Part shown: piece by piece, positions 1 to 4,815 of the stretch
Numbering within the stretch: the stretch's first letter is position 1
Layout: each line of letters starts with the position of its first letter
Assembly (NCBI GenBank): GCA_002399345.1
Contig: DHDL01000011.1
Location: 2,969-8,937 of the forward strand
DNA from: Thermoanaerobacterales bacterium UBA4877
GTDB lineage: Bacteria > Bacillota > Thermoanaerobacteria > Thermoanaerobacterales > UBA4877
Length of the DNA: 5,969 nucleotides
Direction of reading: 5' to 3'
Translations under genes and position numbers: made by a program
Notes under the pieces: generated by a model
What the model was told of the DNA's origin: nothing
What the model saw: only the letters and a program-made list of their open reading frames with translations
Databases searched by the model: none

Positions 1-444
1 TTGGTAAAGGCAAATCGATTGGAGGTCTTTAATTCCGCTGTAGCATTAAATGACGGTAAAACGCTTAATACGTGTGTGCTTTTTGCATCGGAGGCCATGA
101 GGAGAAATGGTATTCCGATTCCGGAGGGAACATGCAACACCACCCAGCTTATATCGGTACTGGAGGATAGGAAATGGCAAAAGGACGAATCTTATCAGGA
201 CTTACAGCCGGGGGATATTGTATTTACCACAGATGCGTCGGGTGATAAATACGGAAAGCCCACCCACTGCTATATTTTCATGGAGTGGGCGGAGAAGGGA
301 AGTTATGATTATGCCTACATATGCGACAACCAGGCCGGTGATTATAAAGGCAAGTTATATCATATTCGCAATATAAAGAATATCGAGAAGATAAACGGAA
401 TGACAAAAGAGGCTTTTGCCTTTTTTATGAAACCGTGGATTTAA
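1..444 (+). CDS. Probable NlpC/P60- or CHAP-like cysteine peptidase, C-terminal part (5' end probably outside window)
   Basis: This frame is open from the first base, which happens to be a TTG, and ends in TAA at 442-444. No ribosome binding site is visible, so I treat it as the C-terminal part of a longer protein. It has the layout of a papain-fold peptidoglycan hydrolase or amidase. A candidate catalytic Cys25 sits at a helix start (LNTCVLFASEAMRRNG). An LQPGDIVF segment at about 68-75 resembles the strand before the catalytic His in NlpC/P60 and CHAP domains. His89 follows in PTHCYIF, and Asp109/Asn110 in ICDNQ could complete the active site. If the assignment is right, it would cut peptide or amide bonds in the cell wall, and any signal peptide or binding domain would lie upstream. 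The fold is inferred from motif order only. It could instead be a phage-type endolysin domain. It shows no functional link to ortAB. Confidence 0.6.
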   Translation: MVKANRLEVFNSAVALNDGKTLNTCVLFASEAMRRNGIPIPEGTCNTTQLISVLEDRKWQKDESYQDLQPGDIVFTTDASGDKYGKPTHCYIFMEWAEKGSYDYAYICDNQAGDYKGKLYHIRNIKNIEKINGMTKEAFAFFMKPWI

Positions 445-528
445 TGGATGTGGCCTGCTCTTTTATCACAATACCTGTTTCAGAAGTGTAATATAGATAC
501 GTATATGATTTAGACAAGGGTTTAAAAG

Positions 529-567
529 ATAAGAAAATGTTAAGAAGCTCTTAAGCGGTAGTTAATA
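529..567 (+). promoter_or_regulatory. Phased TTAA repeat array upstream of ortA (candidate OmpR/PhoB-type operator)
   Basis: TTAAGA at 540-545, TTAAGC at 551-556 and TTAATA at 562-567 are exactly 11 bp apart, and a degenerate fourth copy, ATAAGA, fits the same phase at 529-534. Six-base direct repeats on an 11-bp period are the usual site architecture of OmpR/PhoB-family response regulators such as Bacillus PhoP and WalR. The first two repeats also form a perfect inverted repeat, TTAAGA-AGC-TCTTAA (540-554), so a dimeric repressor operator is an alternative reading. Candidate -10 boxes follow at 575-580 (TATTAT) and 593-598 (TAAAAT), each matching 5 of 6 consensus bases. No good -35 is present, which would fit an activator-dependent promoter. 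The regulator is not identified. Confidence 0.4.
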
Positions 568-617
568 CATTATTTATTATTCTGTGGTTTAATAAAATAA
601 GAAAAATAAAGCGACGA

Positions 618-653
618 TACGGTTATATGGATGTATAGCCGTAATTTTATTTT
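618..653 (+). terminator. Intrinsic terminator-like hairpin in the region before ortA
   Basis: TACGGTTAT (618-626) pairs with ATAGCCGTA (635-643) over nine positions with one G-T wobble, and A627-T634 adds a tenth pair. The run ATTTTATTTT follows directly at 644-653. This is the form of a Rho-independent terminator on the plus strand. It could end transcription of the hydrolase gene at the left edge, about 170 nt after its stop. It also lies downstream of the only plausible ortA promoter signals (575-598), so it could act as a leader attenuator for ortAB. The AGCCGTA of the 3' arm (637-643) recurs at 661-667, so the 5' arm has a second possible partner. Confidence 0.6.
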
Positions 654-699
654 ATGGTCCAGCCGTACCGTTGCTGTGATGTGAGAAAATTTCTAAAAG

Positions 700-705
700 A
701 AGGTG
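700..705 (+). promoter_or_regulatory. Ribosome binding site deciding the ortA start
   Basis: AAGGTG lies 8 nt before the ATG at 714. The frame is open further upstream to an ATG at 654, but that codon falls in the T-rich end of the terminator-like hairpin and has no Shine-Dalgarno sequence. Confidence 0.7.
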
Positions 706-713
706 TTATCGAT

Positions 714-1019
714 ATGAATACTAAGAAAGGCGATTGGGTTCAGATACATAATATAGTGCTTAAACCGTGGGAGAGGGCCTCTCATCTGCCGGAGGACACC
801 AAAAAGGTGCCGCTGGAGATGTGGGAAAAGGGGTTTATACTCCATGACGCCCGTATAGGTGACGAGGTGGAGATAGAGACAGTTACCGGAAGGAAGGTAA
901 AGGGGACTCTGGTAAAGGTAAACCCGGTCTACGAACATAATTTTGGTGAGCCGGTGCCGGAGCTTCTTACCATTGGCAGGGAACTTAGAAAGATACTGAA
1001 GGGGGAAGACCATGAGTAG
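714..1019 (+). CDS. ortA: 2-amino-4-oxopentanoate thiolase, small subunit OrtA
   Basis: This 101-residue protein matches the small subunit of 2-amino-4-oxopentanoate (2-amino-4-ketopentanoate) thiolase. With OrtB it performs the last step of anaerobic L-ornithine oxidation: CoA-dependent cleavage of 2-amino-4-oxopentanoate to acetyl-CoA and alanine. It is soluble and cytoplasmic, with no signal peptide or membrane segment. The sequence begins with a compact beta-rich part (GDWVQIHNIVL, residues 5-15), then a PEDTKKVPLEMWEKG segment, then GDEVEIETVTGRKVKGTLV, typical of a small barrel, and ends in a charged helix. It has no catalytic motif of its own, as expected, because the PLP site is in OrtB. 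The ATG at 714 has a well-spaced ribosome binding site. The stop overlaps the ortB start by 8 nt (ATGAGTAG, 1012-1019), which implies translational coupling and equal dosage. The assignment rests on recognising the protein and on ortB following directly. Confidence 0.88.
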   Translation: MNTKKGDWVQIHNIVLKPWERASHLPEDTKKVPLEMWEKGFILHDARIGDEVEIETVTGRKVKGTLVKVNPVYEHNFGEPVPELLTIGRELRKILKGEDHE

Positions 1020-2427
1020 GGACATGAGCTATGATGCAGTTATGGCAAGGCAAAACGGGATAATGAAGAAGGCCGTGGGCATAGACTATGATGAGTTTGA
1101 GCTGGGCGGCCTGGCCTTTGATTATGAGAAGATGATGAGAGAGGTAGGTTACAGCATAGAGGATATTATAAAGATACAGCAGCAGGCCAGCGTGGGGAAT
1201 ACCCCTCTAATAGAGCTTAAGAACATAACCAAACTTGTAAGGGCGGTGTCACCCCGGGGCAAGGGCGCCCGTATATTTATAAAGGACGAGGCGGCCAATC
1301 CATCGGGCAGTTTTAAGGACAGGAGGGCATCCGTTTCAGCTTACCGGGCTAAGGAACAGGGCTATGAAGGAATGATAGCGGCCACCAGCGGCAACTATGG
1401 TGCTGCCGTAGCTTCCCAGGCTGCAAGGAGGGGCCTTAAGTGTATAATCGTGCAGGAGGTATTCGATAGCCAGGGTAGAGGCCAGCCGGAGATACTGGAG
1501 AAGGGAAGGAAGTGCGAGGCCTTTGGTGCGGATGTCATTCAGCTTACCGTAGGACCGGAGCTTTTCTACCAGTCACTGCGCATGCTGGAGGAAACGGGGT
1601 ATTTCAATGCTTCTCTTTACACCCCCTTTGGCATAGCAGGCATAGAGACGCTGGGCTATGAACTAGCAGGCCAGGTGAAGGAGTGTGCGGGAAGGTACCC
1701 CGATGCCGTGGTTATCACACATGCAGGCGGCGGAAACGTCACAGGCACAGCCAGAGGGCTTATGAAGGCGGGCTGCACCGATACTAAGATAATAGGAGCC
1801 AGTGTTGATCTAGCAGGTTTGCACATGGCCAGTGATCGGGATTTTAACAGGAAGGCATTTACTACGGGACACACGGGATTTGGAGTGCCCTTTGCCACAT
1901 GGCCGGACAGGTCGGATGTTCCCAGGAATGCGGCCCGGCTGCTGCGCTATCTGGACAGATATGTGCTGGTTACGCAAGGCGATGTGTTTTATATGACGGA
2001 GGCGCTGTCGCAGCTAGAGGGTATGGAGAGAGGTCCAGCCGGAAACACATCGTTGGCGGCGGCTTTCGCCATTGCCCGGGAAATGGATAGAGATGAGATA
2101 TTGGTTGTACAGGAGACCGAATATACCGGTGCGGGCAAGATGCCCTCATCTCAGCTCACATTTGCAAAGCGGATGGGAGAGAAGGTATACCGTGGCGATA
2201 CATCGGAGGATAAGCCGGGGAAGAGAATAGTCATACCGCTAAGCCCTTCTCAGATAAAGCCCAAGGACGTAGATCTTATGCAGCTCAAGAGATCGTATAT
2301 AAAGAACTGTATAGAAAACAGCCATGTGAATAAATTGAGTGAGAAGGATGTGGAATTTCTGACTCAAGAGACAAAACTGGATGGAGATGAGGTCGAAGGG
2401 ATTATCAATGGTTTGGAAATAAGATAA
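1012..2427 (+). CDS. ortB: 2-amino-4-oxopentanoate thiolase, PLP-dependent large subunit OrtB
   Basis: This 471-residue protein is a fold-type II PLP enzyme of the threonine synthase/tryptophan synthase beta superfamily, recognised as the catalytic subunit of 2-amino-4-oxopentanoate thiolase. Visible motifs in order are VGNTPLIEL (61-69), typical of the fold, and NPSGSFKDRRA (96-106), where Lys102 should carry PLP as a Schiff base. SGNYGAAVA (126-134) is the likely substrate-carboxylate loop, and THAGGGNVTGT (236-246) is the glycine-rich PLP phosphate loop. The N-terminal stretch before about 55 and the C-terminal stretch after about 400 are additions typical of OrtB, and the length is complete. 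The ATG at 1012 has GGGGGA 5 nt upstream. The next ATG, at 1024, is too far from it. The known reaction, with OrtA, yields acetyl-CoA and alanine. No other ornithine-pathway gene is in the window, so the substrate in this organism is inferred from the family. Confidence 0.9.
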   Translation: MSRDMSYDAVMARQNGIMKKAVGIDYDEFELGGLAFDYEKMMREVGYSIEDIIKIQQQASVGNTPLIELKNITKLVRAVSPRGKGARIFIKDEAANPSGSFKDRRASVSAYRAKEQGYEGMIAATSGNYGAAVASQAARRGLKCIIVQEVFDSQGRGQPEILEKGRKCEAFGADVIQLTVGPELFYQSLRMLEETGYFNASLYTPFGIAGIETLGYELAGQVKECAGRYPDAVVITHAGGGNVTGTARGLMKAGCTDTKIIGASVDLAGLHMASDRDFNRKAFTTGHTGFGVPFATWPDRSDVPRNAARLLRYLDRYVLVTQGDVFYMTEALSQLEGMERGPAGNTSLAAAFAIAREMDRDEILVVQETEYTGAGKMPSSQLTFAKRMGEKVYRGDTSEDKPGKRIVIPLSPSQIKPKDVDLMQLKRSYIKNCIENSHVNKLSEKDVEFLTQETKLDGDEVEGIINGLEIR

Positions 2428-2472
2428 TGTATTCAATACTGGTATGCTTAAAGATAGTGATTATATAATGGC

Positions 2473-2497
2473 GTCAGCGGGCGTTTTGTCCGCTGAC
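2473..2497 (+). terminator. Hairpin after ortB, likely terminator with a weak T-run
   Basis: GTCAGCGGGC (2473-2482) pairs with GTCCGCTGAC (2488-2497) to give a 10-bp GC-rich stem with one G-T wobble and a five-base GTTTT loop. It starts 46 nt after the ortB stop. Only ATTTCC follows on the plus strand, so the T-run is poor. The flavodoxin gene converges from the other side, and the hairpin could stop read-through from both directions. Confidence 0.6.
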
Positions 2498-2549
2498 ATT
2501 TCCGTGAAGTGATGAAAAAAGCTTTGACTTAACTTATAAAAGAATCCTT

Positions 2550-2960
2550 TTATTCCAACGTTTCCTTTACAAAATCATCGATCAACTGTTTTTGTTTATC
2601 CGTTAGATCATCATTACCTTTGCTGCGGTGGAAACCAAATTTCAATGATAACTGCTTTTCACAAACATGTATCCCTGCTTTTTCTGCTATGGTAGCTATA
2701 CTGCCTGCTCCACTTTTTATCCCGCTTGTAGAAAACGCCGCTATGGATTTTATGTTATCCGGGTCTAAACTGCTCAAATAATCTTTTAAGGAACGGTCGA
2801 GTGTTCCTGCATAGATTCCTCCTCCAATAAACAATAGATCCACAGGTTCTTTAAGCGGAATGCCTAAAGGTTCAGCTGTAACACCTGCTGCGTTAGCGAT
2901 AGCTTGTGCTACCACTCTCGTATTGCCTCCTTGAGATTGATAACGGACTGCGATTCTCAT
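2550..2960 (-). CDS. Flavodoxin-like domain protein
   Basis: This 136-residue cytoplasmic protein has a flavodoxin fold. Beta strand 1 leads into an FMN-phosphate-like loop, YQSQGGNTR (7-15), a variant of the usual T/S-x-T-G-x-T. Then come DLLFIGGGIYAG (41-52), a typical second FMN loop with an aromatic residue, and IAAFSTSG (73-80), the third loop. It would bind FMN and carry electrons or act as a small quinone or disulfide reductase. The partner is unknown. At 136 residues it is near the length of short-chain flavodoxins. The frame is open to 3044, but the ATG at 2960 is preferred because it has a strong ribosome binding site and begins exactly at the first beta strand (MRIAVRY). The longer version would add 28 residues encoded by the operator-like palindrome and promoter region. 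It is a single-gene unit, convergent with ortB and divergent from the acetyltransferase gene. Confidence 0.82.
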   Translation of the reverse strand: MRIAVRYQSQGGNTRVVAQAIANAAGVTAEPLGIPLKEPVDLLFIGGGIYAGTLDRSLKDYLSSLDPDNIKSIAAFSTSGIKSGAGSIATIAEKAGIHVCEKQLSLKFGFHRSKGNDDLTDKQKQLIDDFVKETLE

Positions 2961-2969
2961 TAGACTTTT

Positions 2970-2979
2970 CACCTCACCT
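2970..2979 (-). promoter_or_regulatory. Ribosome binding site deciding the flavodoxin-like gene start
   Basis: On the minus strand AGGTGAGGTG ends 9 nt before the ATG at 2960. It contains two overlapping AGGTG-type anti-16S matches. The upstream in-frame ATG at 3044 has no comparable site. Confidence 0.7.
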
Positions 2980-2991
2980 TTCCTTTTGCTT

Positions 2992-3044
2992 ATTTTAACA
3001 TAAATTCCCGGGAAGTATGTATAACTACCCGGAATTTTTGTCAA
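2992..3044 (-). promoter_or_regulatory. Promoter region of the flavodoxin-like gene with an embedded palindrome
   Basis: Two promoter readings are possible on the minus strand. One is an extended -10, TGTTAAAAT (3000 to 2992), giving a leader of about 25 nt. The other is a perfect -35, TTGACA (3044 to 3039), with a weak -10, TACATA (3021 to 3016), at 17 bp. Between them lies an imperfect palindrome at 3003-3036 whose arms are AATTCC(C)GGG and CCCGGAATT, with AGT and ACT pairing inside. In both readings the palindrome lies in or next to the promoter, the usual place for an operator. As RNA on the plus strand it would be a hairpin followed by TTTTT, but no plus-strand gene ends nearby. Confidence 0.4.
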
Positions 3045-3135
3045 ATATGTTGTGCTGTTTATGCGGCAATGCAGATTACCGGAAGCCGAACCTTTTTAAA
3101 TGAAATTCATGTTGTATTATGGCCTTGCCTCTATG

Positions 3136-3164
3136 CTGACATTTCTTTAAATATACGTTATGAT
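3136..3164 (+). promoter_or_regulatory. Sigma-A-type promoter of the GNAT gene
   Basis: The -35 CTGACA (3136-3141) and the -10 TATGAT (3159-3164) are separated by exactly 17 bp, and each matches consensus at 5 of 6 positions. The predicted transcription start is near 3171, giving a leader of roughly 28 nt that includes the GGAGG at 3187-3191. This is the best conventional promoter in the window. Confidence 0.75.
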
Positions 3165-3198
3165 ATTGTATAAAACATGAAGAAGCGGAGGCAGACCA

Positions 3199-3645
3199 AT
3201 GGATTTAGTTATAAAGCAATTCGAAGAACTATCTACTGATGAATTATACGAAATATTGAAAGCTAGAGTTGCAGTATTTGTAGTGGAACAAAATTGTGCA
3301 TATCAGGAAATAGATAATAAAGACCGATATTCATATCATGTATTTCTAAAAGATGACACAGGGATTAAGGCCTATTTAAGGGTCATAGACAAAGGAGTGT
3401 CTTTTGAAGAGGTATCGATTGGAAGGGTATTGACACTAAAAAGAGGATGTGGATTAGGAAGCAAAATTCTTGCTGAGGGCATAAAGGCTGCAAAAGAGAG
3501 AATGAATGCTGATAGAATAAAGATTGAAGCTCAAACATATGCGAAGGGATTTTATGCAAAAGCAGGATTTAAGCAAGTATCAGAAGAATTTTTGGAAGAT
3601 GGGATTCCGCATATCCAAATGGTTCTAGAACTATCTGATGAATAA
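3199..3645 (+). CDS. ElaA-like GNAT family N-acetyltransferase
   Basis: This 148-residue cytoplasmic protein of the GCN5-related N-acetyltransferase fold most resembles the ElaA subgroup. The ElaA-like N-terminal signature is RVAVFVVEQNCAYQEIDNKD (23-42). The acetyl-CoA pyrophosphate loop appears as RGCGLG (82-87, R-x-x-G-x-G), after the beta-4 strand SIGRVLTL (74-81). FYAKAGF (118-124) is the usual motif B tail, and DGIPHIQM (134-141) is a conserved ElaA-type C-terminal strand. It should move an acetyl group from acetyl-CoA to an amine. The acceptor is not known for this subgroup and cannot be told from the sequence. The start is supported by GCGGAGGC 7 nt upstream and the promoter at 3136-3164. 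It is monocistronic, divergent from the flavodoxin gene and convergent with the secreted-protein gene. Its composition is much more AT-rich than ortAB. Confidence 0.86.
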   Translation: MDLVIKQFEELSTDELYEILKARVAVFVVEQNCAYQEIDNKDRYSYHVFLKDDTGIKAYLRVIDKGVSFEEVSIGRVLTLKRGCGLGSKILAEGIKAAKERMNADRIKIEAQTYAKGFYAKAGFKQVSEEFLEDGIPHIQMVLELSDE

Positions 3646-3723
3646 ACTATAATTTTCGTTGCTTCAGTAAAGATAGTGACCCTCATGCTGTTTTTATAAC
3701 CAAGACTCCGGAGTAGTTATATA

Positions 3724-3755
3724 TAATAAACCGTGCAGAAATGCACGGTTTATTA
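3724..3755. terminator. Bidirectional intrinsic terminator with GAAA tetraloop
   Basis: TAATAAACCGTGCA (3724-3737) and TGCACGGTTTATTA (3742-3755) form a perfect 14-bp stem closed by GAAA (3738-3741), a stable GNRA loop. The stem ends are A/T-rich, so each strand gives a U-rich tail. It sits between the convergent GNAT gene (stop 3645) and secreted-protein gene (stop 3768) and should terminate both. Confidence 0.88.
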
Positions 3756-3767
3756 ATGCTTATATAT

Positions 3768-4568
3768 TTATTTAAATACAAGAGATGTCGTATAGGTTAC
3801 GTTAATTGGTTCCCATTTACTACCTGTGTATTTCCACAGAGACTCCATATTTGATATGCGGTTTGCATGGTATGCACCCGATACACCCTGTATTCCTCTT
3901 AAATAGAGCGTGCCATCCATATTATATTCTATAGGTTCCAATAGTGAGAAACCGTCAGCCCAGGGTTCTACTTCTTCCTTAAGCTTTCCGTCAGCGTCAT
4001 AAATTCCGTCTTTGATGTAGCTGTCTTTGAATGCATCCAGGTCAATGGTGAATTTTTTATCCAAATTTTTCACATTCATATCTGCTTTAAAACCATCTGT
4101 AAATTTACCTGTCAAGGCCAGGCCTTGGTTATTGTCCTCATCAAATATAATGTTGACCTTGCCACCTTTAATGGTTGCAATCCTGTTATTGACGATTCCG
4201 CCGCTGCCTCCCGTGGCCGCATTTATCATTATGTCTTTTACCTTGTCTCCAGAAAAGTCACCAATAAACATTTTTGGTTCAATACCGCTCATATTATCAA
4301 GGTAAGAAATTAAAACCTTTTTGTCTGAGCCCGTCGTTATCTTTAAGGCTATACTATCATAGTAAGGGCTATCACTGTACTTTTTTAAGCCTATAAGCTT
4401 AATATTGTCCGCTATCTTGTCTCCGGTGACATCTGTATTTACAGTCTTTATTACTTTAGGTTTTATTGTTGTTTTCTGCGGTGTTTTTGCCTGCGCCGCA
4501 TTGTAGCTTAGGCCGGGCAAAGCTATCATACTGAGAAGAAGCAGTCCTGCCGTTAGTTTTTTATACAT
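3768..4568 (-). CDS. Secreted protein with two FG-GAP/VCBS-like acidic loops, function unknown
   Basis: This is a 266-residue exported protein. Residues 1-27 form a classic signal peptide: MYKK, then the hydrophobic stretch LTAGLLLLSMIALPGL, then a signal peptidase I site AQA|K at 25-27. There is no lipobox Cys, so it should be released or wall-associated. A Lys/Thr-rich linker follows (28-42). Two acidic loops, DVTGDKIAD (46-54) and DFSGDKVKD (104-112), fit the D-x-[ST]-G-D-x3-D calcium-binding pattern of FG-GAP/VCBS-type repeats, and the second is followed by the strand IMINA. The rest is beta-rich, with a glycine-rich turn TGGSGG (119-124) and a C-terminal WKYTGSKWEPINVTY stretch. I see no catalytic motif. 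Similar small exported proteins occur in Firmicutes as hypothetical or VCBS-repeat proteins. The start has GGGAG 8 nt upstream. The gene has its own promoter with a TTAA array. Confidence 0.75.
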   Translation of the reverse strand: MYKKLTAGLLLLSMIALPGLSYNAAQAKTPQKTTIKPKVIKTVNTDVTGDKIADNIKLIGLKKYSDSPYYDSIALKITTGSDKKVLISYLDNMSGIEPKMFIGDFSGDKVKDIMINAATGGSGGIVNNRIATIKGGKVNIIFDEDNNQGLALTGKFTDGFKADMNVKNLDKKFTIDLDAFKDSYIKDGIYDADGKLKEEVEPWADGFSLLEPIEYNMDGTLYLRGIQGVSGAYHANRISNMESLWKYTGSKWEPINVTYTTSLVFK

Positions 4569-4613
4569 ATTACCAACTCCCTATTTATTTAATTTAAGTA
4601 CAAATAATATTTT

Positions 4614-4629
4614 TGTGATTCGGATCACT
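4614..4629. promoter_or_regulatory. CRP/FNR-like palindrome in the leader of the secreted-protein gene
   Basis: TGTGATTCGGATCACT fits the TGTGA-N6-TCACA pattern of CRP/FNR-family sites in all but the last base. It is centred a few bases downstream of the predicted transcription start (about 4637, minus strand), where binding would repress. In RNA it could instead form a 5-bp hairpin. No cognate regulator is visible in the window. Confidence 0.3.
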
Positions 4630-4643
4630 TTGTTTCTATATAT

Positions 4644-4726
4644 ATTATAGAATAATTTTCTATTAAGAAAGTTAAAATGAGGTTAAGAAATGTTTAAGAT
4701 TTTTTAATATTTAAGTATATGTTAAT
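4644..4726 (-). promoter_or_regulatory. Promoter of the secreted-protein gene with phased TTAA (Pho-box-like) array
   Basis: Read on the minus strand, a consensus -10 TATAAT (4649 to 4644) has no good -35. Upstream lies a series of TTAA hexamers: TTAACA (starting 4726), TTAAAT (4714), TTAAAA (4707), TTAAAC (4697), TTAACC (4686) and TTAACT (4675). The last three are exactly 11 bp apart. TTAACA-type repeats with about 5 bp between them are the known Bacillus PhoP box, and OmpR/PhoB-family activators often replace a -35. The expected transcript starts near 4637, leaving a leader of about 70 nt. Assignment to PhoP in particular is inference. Confidence 0.5.
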
Positions 4727-4783
4727 ATATAAGCTCCGTTATACGGCTGGCTACGGCAACCCCTATGTAGAATTAATCTTTAA

Positions 4784-4808
4784 AGCCGCCTGTACAATAC
4801 AAGCGGCT
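4784..4808 (-). terminator. Likely terminator of the LacI-family gene
   Basis: On the minus strand AGCCGC and GCGGCT pair as a 6-bp GC-rich base. After one mismatch, TGTA and TACA add four pairs around a three-base loop. It starts 7 nt after the lacI stop at 4816. The following TTTAAAG is a short, interrupted T-run, so termination may be incomplete. Confidence 0.55.
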
Positions 4809-4815
4809 CGAATTC

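Noticed and set aside
671..699. Promoter TTGCTG-17-TAAAAG directly before ortA
   Set aside because: Both boxes are weak, and the transcription start would fall after the ortA ribosome binding site.
693..1025. 110-codon open frame antisense to ortA
   Set aside because: It has no ribosome binding site or family resemblance, and it lies fully opposite a well-recognised gene.
2449..3679. Twelve-base direct repeat TAAAGATAGTGA at 2449-2460 and 3668-3679, each about 22 nt after a stop codon
   Set aside because: About one or two shared 12-mers are expected by chance in 6 kb of AT-rich DNA, and the flanks do not extend the match.
4027..4305. 92-codon open frame antisense to the secreted-protein gene
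   Set aside because: It is a shadow frame of a gene with a clear signal peptide, promoter and ribosome binding site. Its hydrophobic residues come from reverse reading.
4745..4770. Possible 3' part of a c-di-GMP-I riboswitch on the minus strand (GGGGTTGCCG)
   Set aside because: Only the short GGTTGCCG string fits. The conserved 5' part and tetraloop-receptor region are missing, and the position behind lacI is not a leader of any gene.
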